DNA of 23,523 nucleotides, from the NCBI GenBank assembly GCA_051892875.1, contig JBJFGR010000015.1, positions 1 through 23,523 on the forward strand, written 5' to 3'. The position numbers and the translations under genes are program-made. Below are positions 12,634 through 18,248 of this stretch, one piece after another. Origin of the DNA: JBJFGR01 sp051892875 (lineage in GTDB: Bacteria > Pseudomonadota > Gammaproteobacteria > Enterobacterales > Succinivibrionaceae). The stretch's first letter is position 1, and every line of letters starts with the position of its first letter. Under the pieces are notes generated by a model. The model was not told where the DNA came from. It saw nothing but the letters and a program-made list of their open reading frames with translations, and ran no database searches.

Positions 12634-15510
12634 ATGACAAAACATCCCGCAACTAATAAAAAAGATAAACGTACTCTTTTAATTGAAAATTCTGAATTTA
12701 CTACTAAGATTGAATTAGGTACGTCGTTAAAAGAATCTCTTGAAATGTCTGCCGGTAAAAATGGTACGATGATAGTTAAAAATGTTCCATGTACTATTTT
12801 AAACCGTGAAAATCAGAACGGTCGTGTTTATTCTACAGAAATAATGCAAGTTGCTATAAGTGAAGCAAAACAATTACATTTATTTGAACAGAAGCAGCTC
12901 TTATCACAAGCAGACGAGCATCCAGAAGGTTCATTTGTTGCTCCGTCACACGCTTCACACGTTGTTATTAATGCCTATATTAAACCAAATGTAAAAATTG
13001 TTGTTGAAGGTGCAGAAGAACAGCATGACGTTTTGTTTATGGATTGGGAAGTTTTAAATACACAAGAAGGTAAAAATTTAAGAGCCTTATTAGAAGCTGA
13101 ATGTTCAATTGGTACATCTATTCGTGGCGTCGGTGATCTCAAAGGAAAAAGTGTTGAGAATTATTCGATTTTGGGTGTAGACATTGTTGGTAATCCGTCT
13201 TCTAGTACTTATACACGTATGCCAGTATCTGAGTCAGTAAAAGTAGAAGTTAAAGATCCTAGAGATTTGAAAGAGACCTTTACAGTTAGTACTTCTTCTA
13301 CCAATGTTGTACGTAATTTAGAAGCGGCTGCACGTATTCAAGAGCAATTAGACGCGATTGGGTATGGTACAGTGACAAAAACTTCTACAAAGGTTGATGA
13401 AGAAACAGATCCTAAAACAGGTGCACAGACATCTATTACTACATTGGAAGCAGAAACGAGTGATGATGTAGCAGATTTGGATCAGGCTTTAATGATGGCT
13501 AAGAATGCGATGTTGAATGGAACAGTTAATGTAGATAGTATTACAATTGAGAATATTAAAGAAGAAGAACCTAAAGAATCTGCTCCAGTCAAAGATGAGA
13601 AAGAATTGAAAGAAGAAGATCGTGATAATGACGAAGAGCGTTATGGTAAATGCTCTTGGTGTGGTGAAGAATTTCCGTTATCTGATTTGAAAAAAGAAAA
13701 AGATATGGGTTATTTATGTAATCAATGCGTAAAAGGAATTGAATCTCGTGAAGGGTCGTTAGATTTTTCAGATGAGTATATTCCTGAATCAAAAATGCCA
13801 AAAACTACTCCAGTAACAGAAGCCAAAGAAGAAAATAAAGAAGATCCTAATGCAGGTAAAAAATTTGTATTGAAGACACCTGCCGGTTTTGTTGCTATGG
13901 ATGGTAATGCATTAGTATTTAAGGATGATCCGAAAGAAGCATTACATTTTATAGTAGGTAAAGAAGAATCTGGTTTAGTCCATTTATCTGGTGTTGAAAA
14001 AATTTTAGATACAATGGGTGTATATGATGTTGAAAAATATTATAGAAAAGAAGTAACAGATATTAGTGCACCTGAAGAAGGAAATGGTGTAGAACCCGTT
14101 GAAGAAGGATTATTAGGTGGTACAGTAGGTGCGGCTGCCGGTGGTGCTATTGGTGGTGCAGTTGCTGGTCCGTTGGGTGCATTATCTGGTGCTGCTTCTG
14201 GATATAGTTTAGGAAGTAGTATTGGTGATGATTTGTCTTCTGATAATAAGCAAGAATCAACATTAGAAGAAGGTGATAGTAAATTCAGTGCTAAAATTAA
14301 AATGACAAAAGAAGATGGTACTGAATCTAATGAAGAATTACCAATTACTAGTACAGAAATGAGCTCAGTATTAAATGAAGTAGCTAATCACTGGAAACAA
14401 AAGTCTGAATCTGGTAAAGGAAGAGTAGATATTATGGTTGTTGATAATACTACAGGTCAATCCTTTATGTATAACCCGCAATCTAATTCGTTGGATCCGA
14501 TTCAGCAACAAGTTCAACAAGAAGCCTTTAGTGGTCAGGATGCAGTAGAACAGAATAATAATACGTTATCTGTTAAAGTCGATGATAACAATACTGTTGC
14601 GAAAGAGTTTGATAATCCGGTACAAGCAAGTGTTGCTAAAGCTGGCTTAGAACAAGGCAAACTTGATGGTAATGTAATGATGAGTGAAGCTGGAGATCCA
14701 ATTGGCGTTGATTTGACTACAGACCAAACCTACAATGGTAAATTAGGACCTGTTCCATATACACTTTGGTTTAAATGTACTGATAATAACTTTGATTTGT
14801 TAGATAGTGATTTGAAAAAGTTATACGATAAGAGAGTAATTTGGAACTGGGATCAACATAGTAGCATGCCGAATGTATTATATGTAACCGGTTTAAATGA
14901 ACAGGGTTGTAATACACTTTTGAATAATTTGCGTAAGATGGGAAACAAATTAGTCAGTGAAGATTTTATGCAAGTTAAAGATGAAAGTGTTAAAGAAGCT
15001 GATTCAGAAAAAAATATCAATAAAACAAATAACCGTTATGAAGATGTTGTTCCGGGTTGGTATGCTGCAGCAGAAGGAATCGGTGTTACTGGTCCGTTTG
15101 CAAGTGAAGAAGAAGCATGGCGTGGATTAGAAGATGTACGTGATTATGTAACAGTTGAATACATTGATCCTGCAGAATTAGAAGAGAAATTATATAAAAA
15201 TCCTTCTGAACCTTCTGATCCTTACGTTGATACTCCTTTAAATGACAGTACAGAATCAATGAAAGAAGAAAAAGTTAAAGTTGTACTGTCAGACCTTAAC
15301 TGGGACGAACAAGGATTAGTAGACAGTTATGATCCAGAAGTAAATGAATTCCATGAATATGTTAACAATTTACCTGATACAATTACATTAGACATGGATA
15401 CTAAAGAATTTGATAATGATGATCCTAATGCTGTTAAACAATCTATTTTAAATGCAGCTAAAAAGCGTGGATATAATGTTGCTGACGCTGTAATTCAAAG
15501 TATAGAATAA
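12634..15510 (+). CDS. Prohead maturation protease (T4 gp21-like) with long C-terminal extension
   Basis: 958 residues. About the first 200 match phage prohead serine proteases: TILNRENQNGRVYS, the catalytic-type His96 in DEHPEG, VLFMDWEV, then ECSIGTSIRGVG with likely nucleophile Ser162 and VDIVGNPSS. Such enzymes trim scaffold and capsid propeptides. They are usually about 200-300 residues, so some 700 extra residues are unusual. The extension is acidic and patchy: a four-Cys zinc ribbon (C340, C343, C362, C365), a GFVAMDGNALVF module near 410-425, a Gly/Ala zipper at about 491-530, a Gln/Asn-rich stretch near 620, and an AAEEG-like WYAAAEGIGVTG module near 810. The next gene is scaffold-like. 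The extension may be scaffold, a polyprotein or DNA-binding core; the protease call is firm, the rest open. Confidence 0.85.
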   Translation: MTKHPATNKKDKRTLLIENSEFTTKIELGTSLKESLEMSAGKNGTMIVKNVPCTILNRENQNGRVYSTEIMQVAISEAKQLHLFEQKQLLSQADEHPEGSFVAPSHASHVVINAYIKPNVKIVVEGAEEQHDVLFMDWEVLNTQEGKNLRALLEAECSIGTSIRGVGDLKGKSVENYSILGVDIVGNPSSSTYTRMPVSESVKVEVKDPRDLKETFTVSTSSTNVVRNLEAAARIQEQLDAIGYGTVTKTSTKVDEETDPKTGAQTSITTLEAETSDDVADLDQALMMAKNAMLNGTVNVDSITIENIKEEEPKESAPVKDEKELKEEDRDNDEERYGKCSWCGEEFPLSDLKKEKDMGYLCNQCVKGIESREGSLDFSDEYIPESKMPKTTPVTEAKEENKEDPNAGKKFVLKTPAGFVAMDGNALVFKDDPKEALHFIVGKEESGLVHLSGVEKILDTMGVYDVEKYYRKEVTDISAPEEGNGVEPVEEGLLGGTVGAAAGGAIGGAVAGPLGALSGAASGYSLGSSIGDDLSSDNKQESTLEEGDSKFSAKIKMTKEDGTESNEELPITSTEMSSVLNEVANHWKQKSESGKGRVDIMVVDNTTGQSFMYNPQSNSLDPIQQQVQQEAFSGQDAVEQNNNTLSVKVDDNNTVAKEFDNPVQASVAKAGLEQGKLDGNVMMSEAGDPIGVDLTTDQTYNGKLGPVPYTLWFKCTDNNFDLLDSDLKKLYDKRVIWNWDQHSSMPNVLYVTGLNEQGCNTLLNNLRKMGNKLVSEDFMQVKDESVKEADSEKNINKTNNRYEDVVPGWYAAAEGIGVTGPFASEEEAWRGLEDVRDYVTVEYIDPAELEEKLYKNPSEPSDPYVDTPLNDSTESMKEEKVKVVLSDLNWDEQGLVDSYDPEVNEFHEYVNNLPDTITLDMDTKEFDNDDPNAVKQSILNAAKKRGYNVADAVIQSIE

Positions 15511-15537
15511 ATAAAGTAATAAATACAAATAATTACA

Positions 15538-15547
15538 GTTCTATATA
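15538..15547 (+). promoter_or_regulatory. Putative phage promoter for the scaffold-like gene
   Basis: GTTCTATATA followed by AAGAAAA, preceded by TACA, 70 bases before the ATG at 15608. It is almost identical to the element at 9123. Confidence 0.6.
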
Positions 15548-15607
15548 AAGAAAATAGTTAATAAATACTAATTTTAAACGTCTAGATTATAAAATTGAGG
15601 TTAGAAC

Positions 15608-16327
15608 ATGATGACAAAAGAACAGATTTTGGCTGCTTTGAAAGAAAGTAATGCCTTAAACGTCAATAAAGCTGAAGATACAATTCAGAACATTGATAAA
15701 AAAGTAGTTGACGATTCTAAAGCCGCTGAAGGTATGGGTGCTGATCCGTTACCGACACAGAAAGAAGTCGAAAAAGTTGTTAATGCTGCAGAAGGTCCAA
15801 TGATTCCGGTTGATAAAGACGGAATGTCAAAAGACGGCGGTGATGATAATCGTATGGAAGATGGTAAAGTCGAAGCTGAAAAGAAAAGAGAAGACAATGG
15901 CATGAAAGATGTTATTAATGTTTCTAGCCGTAAAGTTGAAGAAGCTACTGAAGTTAATAACGAATTGTTAGATCAGTTGAAAGAAGCTGCTGAACGCGAA
16001 GAAAAATATAAAAACAAAATCAATGAAATTACTGCTCTGTGCGAAAAAGCTTTGAAGAATCAGTATGAAGCATTGACTAAAGAACATGCAGCTGGTATGA
16101 AGACTGTATTTGAATCCGTTATTGCAGAAGGTGAAAAATTAGAGAAAGAGTTATCTGAAGCTGCTGCAAAAAATGAAAAAATGTACAAAACAGCTAAAAA
16201 ATTACATGAAAATTCTGCTAAATTGAGCAAAATTTTGTTAGAAGCTGTTAAGAAAGCTCAGCCAGAAAAACAAATGACTCGTTACATGACAGCAAAAGCA
16301 CGCGCTGTAGCTTCTCTGCGTAAATAG
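15608..16327 (+). CDS. Scaffold-like coiled-coil protein (putative prohead core)
   Basis: 239 residues. It is very rich in Glu, Lys and Ala. The first 100 residues are loosely ordered and acidic; residues about 105-215 form a long coiled coil (NNELLDQLKEAAEREEKY, then KLEKELSEAAAKNEKM, then HENSAKLSKILLEAVKKA). The C-terminus is basic (TRYMTAKARAVASLRK), as in scaffolds that bind the major capsid protein through a positive tail. It follows the prohead protease, the usual neighbour of scaffold genes. Two AAEG sites (Glu41, Glu62) might be processing sites. GAGG lies 7 bases before the first of two consecutive ATG codons. The call rests on composition and position, not on a recognised family. 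Confidence 0.55.
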   Translation: MMTKEQILAALKESNALNVNKAEDTIQNIDKKVVDDSKAAEGMGADPLPTQKEVEKVVNAAEGPMIPVDKDGMSKDGGDDNRMEDGKVEAEKKREDNGMKDVINVSSRKVEEATEVNNELLDQLKEAAEREEKYKNKINEITALCEKALKNQYEALTKEHAAGMKTVFESVIAEGEKLEKELSEAAAKNEKMYKTAKKLHENSAKLSKILLEAVKKAQPEKQMTRYMTAKARAVASLRK

Positions 16328-16358
16328 GTCATCGTTATTTCTCCTAACGTTGCAAAGT

Positions 16359-16396
16359 AGAAGGATCAGACTGAAAGGTTTGGTCCTCTTCTTTTT
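16359..16396 (+). terminator. Probable intrinsic terminator after the scaffold-like gene
   Basis: AGAAGGATCAGAC pairs with GTTTGGTCCTCTTCT through 13 pairs, a few of them G-U, and a 2-base bulge around a TGAAAG loop, followed by five T. It ends where the next promoter element begins. Confidence 0.65.
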
Positions 16397-16406
16397 GTTC
16401 TAAGTA
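16397..16406 (+). promoter_or_regulatory. Possible phage promoter for the GH19 endolysin
   Basis: GTTCTAAGTA directly behind the terminator. It is only 27 bases before the ATG at 16424 and adjacent to the AGGAGG site, so a transcript from here would have a very short leader unless translation starts at 16481. Weaker than the other examples. Confidence 0.3.
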
Positions 16407-16423
16407 ATAAAGGAGGATAAATT

Positions 16424-17101
16424 ATGCTTGAATATATTATGTCTATTATTTTAAAACTATTTCACAAAGAAGATAAGAAAATGTTAACTATAGAACAATT
16501 ACATGAAATTAACGGTAAATTAAATAAAGCAGAATGTGAATATTATTTAAACGCATTAAATGAAGTATTACCTAAATATGAAATTAATACTAAATTACGG
16601 TTATGTCATTTCTTATCACAAGTTATACATGAAAGTGGACATTTAAAATATAAAGTAGAAAATCTTAATTATTCAAGCAAAGCATTAAGAAGTGTATTCT
16701 GTAAATATTTTAAGACAGATGCAGTAGCAAACGAATATGCGCGTAAACCAGAAAAAATTGCCAATAGAGTATATGCTGACAGAATGGGTAATGGTAACGA
16801 AGCAAGTGGTGAAGGTTGGAAATATCGTGGACGTGGATTATTACAACTCACTGGTAAATGTAATTATAAAGAATGTGGTGAGTATTTAGGACTTGATTTG
16901 GTAAATAATCCTGATTTAATTTGTGATGATCCTAAAGTAAATATAATGAGTGCTTGTTGGTATTGGCATAAAAACAAATTAAACGAATTAGCTGATAAAG
17001 ATGATTGTAAAAGCTGTACTAAAAAGATAAATGGTGGCTTAAACGGATACGATGACAGAGCTAAAATATTATGTACAGCAAAAAGTATTTTAAAGGATTA
17101 A
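16424..17101 (+). CDS. GH19 chitinase-like endolysin
   Basis: 225 residues. A clear GH19-type endolysin that cuts cell-wall glycan: CHFLSQVIHESGHLKY with the catalytic-type Glu70, ENLNYSSKALRSVF, EYARKPEKIANRVYADRMGN, GEGWKYRGRGLLQLTGKCNY, NPDLI and TKKINGGLNGYDDR. The catalytic core begins near residue 20. The first 19 residues (MLEYIMSIILKLFHKEDKK) are hydrophobic then basic and not part of the usual fold. The ATG at 16424 has a full AGGAGG 7 bases upstream; a second in-frame ATG at 16481 would give exactly the core, with a weaker GAAG site. It is unrelated to the lysin at 8316, so the phage carries two wall hydrolases. The extension could be a weak membrane anchor. Confidence 0.92.
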   Translation: MLEYIMSIILKLFHKEDKKMLTIEQLHEINGKLNKAECEYYLNALNEVLPKYEINTKLRLCHFLSQVIHESGHLKYKVENLNYSSKALRSVFCKYFKTDAVANEYARKPEKIANRVYADRMGNGNEASGEGWKYRGRGLLQLTGKCNYKECGEYLGLDLVNNPDLICDDPKVNIMSACWYWHKNKLNELADKDDCKSCTKKINGGLNGYDDRAKILCTAKSILKD

Positions 17102-17143
17102 TATATTAGAAATTTTTATGATACTTTTTAGATAATAGTTAGT

Positions 17144-17153
17144 ATTCTATATA
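17144..17153 (+). promoter_or_regulatory. Putative phage promoter for the gene at 17189
   Basis: ATTCTATATA followed by GTATAAG, 45 bases before the TTG start. It combines the cores seen at 4809 and 4062. Confidence 0.55.
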
Positions 17154-17188
17154 GTATAAGTTATGTTTTTATCATAGGATTATAAAAA

Positions 17189-17644
17189 TTGAATAATATT
17201 AAACCAGATTTTTTAGATGAGATATTTACAGAAGAATGGTATAATGATGTTTCGAAAGCAGCAGATTTAGCATTAGAGCATTCTGAAAAATTAAATATGT
17301 CTGAAGATGAAGTAATAAGATATATCATTGATTATAACATCACTAAAAGATTACAAGAACAAGTTTTAGATACCCTAGTTAGTAAACTGCCAAAAGTAAT
17401 CGATTGGAGAGGTATGATTATTACAGAGGCATTTTTAGAATTTAAAGATATCATCGACAGTTGTAATATTTGTGATAAATTTAAAACGTATAAAGCTCGT
17501 ATAAATCTTAATTCAAATCAGCTATTAAACGAGTTTTATATTTGGAAAGAATTAGTAAACAGCGATTATCCTAGATTATTTGTAAGCATAACACCAACAA
17601 AAACAAAAAATACATATAAACTAGAAGTTAAGAAAATTAAATAA
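17189..17644 (+). CDS. Hypothetical phage protein (TTG start)
   Basis: 151 residues, not recognised. Acidic helical N-terminus (DFLDEIFTEEWYNDV), a middle helix with LQEQVLDTLVSKLPKVIDW, one CNIC pair near residue 92, and a C-terminal strand-like part (RLFVSITPTKTKNTYKLEVKK). The TTG at 17189 is preceded by AGGAT 9 bases upstream and no nearby in-frame ATG would keep the N-terminus. Its last 8 bases overlap the convergent gene at 17637. It is the only gene between the GH19 lysin and the minus-strand pair; the context gives no clear function. Confidence 0.65.
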   Translation: MNNIKPDFLDEIFTEEWYNDVSKAADLALEHSEKLNMSEDEVIRYIIDYNITKRLQEQVLDTLVSKLPKVIDWRGMIITEAFLEFKDIIDSCNICDKFKTYKARINLNSNQLLNEFYIWKELVNSDYPRLFVSITPTKTKNTYKLEVKKIK

Positions 17645-17846
17645 AGTAACTATTCTGTAATGGAATAAACAACTGATCAATAGATTCTGGGTTAAGTACA
17701 GTACGAATTATACCACCTGGAATTCTTGTATATAACACATTAAATCCAAGTTCATTAAAATTACCATCGACTGACTCAAATAGTTTTAATTTTTTGAGTT
17801 TGTCTTCATCGATCTCAGTATAAATCTTCGTTTTCTTCTTAAACAT
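17637..17846 (-). CDS. Hypothetical small protein
   Basis: 69 residues, not recognised. Basic start (MFKKKTKIYTEI), then a KLKKLKLFES helix and a strand-like half with YTRIPGGIIRTVLNPE. There is no membrane segment. The ATG lies three bases after the stop of the gene at 17850 (TAAGTTATG) without its own Shine-Dalgarno, so it is probably coupled to that gene. It overlaps the end of the convergent gene by 8 bases. Confidence 0.6.
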   Translation of the reverse strand: MFKKKTKIYTEIDEDKLKKLKLFESVDGNFNELGFNVLYTRIPGGIIRTVLNPESIDQLFIPLQNSYFI

Positions 17847-17849
17847 AAC

Positions 17850-18080
17850 TTAATAAAATTTACTATTAAATGTACTTGTAATATAATCAACAATATTCGG
17901 AAATTCTAATACATCTTTATCTGACAGAATTAATTTTTTCTTATCAAAAGTGAGAATATTGTTATCAAGTGTATACTTTTTAGCAATAAACTCTTTAATT
18001 TCATTTAGAGAAAGATACATTTGCTTTTTATTTGAAGTAATGATTTTAATACCAGTTTCATCTAAATTAATCATGCGCAT
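17850..18080 (-). CDS. Hypothetical small protein
   Basis: 76 residues, not recognised. It reads as short strands and helices (MRMINLDETGIKIITSN, then KQMYLSLNEIKEFIAKKY), with KKLILSDKDVLEF near residue 50. It looks like a compact soluble domain. The ATG at 18080 is chosen over a TTG at 18107 because AAAGGAG lies 9 bases before it, inside the longer reading. It is first in a two-gene minus-strand unit. The upstream region holds a promoter element flanked by an inverted repeat, so it may be more tightly controlled than its neighbours. Confidence 0.65.
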   Translation of the reverse strand: MRMINLDETGIKIITSNKKQMYLSLNEIKEFIAKKYTLDNNILTFDKKKLILSDKDVLEFPNIVDYITSTFNSKFY

Positions 18081-18099
18081 TATTGCTTTCTCCTTTTGT

Positions 18100-18168
18100 T
18101 TTTCCAATAAAAGTATGCTATTATATTAGAATTCAAAAGTAAAGCCTCAAACTTCCATTATTGGAAAA
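18100..18168. repeat. Perfect 11-base inverted repeat flanking a minus-strand promoter
   Basis: TTTTCCAATAA at 18100-18110 and its exact complement TTATTGGAAAA at 18158-18168, 47 bases apart. The minus-strand promoter element at 18121-18132 lies between them. The left copy sits just before the AAAGGAG ribosome site of the gene at 17850. The right copy is itself in a small hairpin, TTCCATTATTGGAA. Possible operator pair. Confidence 0.45.
18121..18132 (-). promoter_or_regulatory. Putative phage promoter (minus strand) for the two-gene unit 17637-18080
   Basis: Reads ATTCTAATATAA on the minus strand, continuing TAGCATAC, about 45 bases before the ATG at 18080. With the site at 2081 it shows that the element turns with gene direction. 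Confidence 0.55.
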
Positions 18169-18198
18169 TATTTTTTAGTAGAAAAGAAAAATATGAAA

Positions 18199-18208
18199 AT
18201 TCTTTAAT
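18199..18208 (+). promoter_or_regulatory. Possible variant phage promoter for the AAA+ gene
   Basis: ATTCTTTAAT differs from the shared element by one base in the TTCTA core and lies 50 bases before the ATG at 18249. It is the only candidate in this gap. Confidence 0.3.
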
Positions 18209-18248
18209 ACATGTTTATAAAAAGTAAAAAGTATTGAGGTAAATAAAA

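Noticed and set aside
13589..13801. Minus-strand frame within the protease extension
   Set aside because: Antisense shadow; the plus strand there encodes the four-Cys ribbon.
18081..18107. TTG start at 18107 for the small minus-strand gene
   Set aside because: AAAGGAG lies inside that reading, 9 bases before the ATG at 18080.
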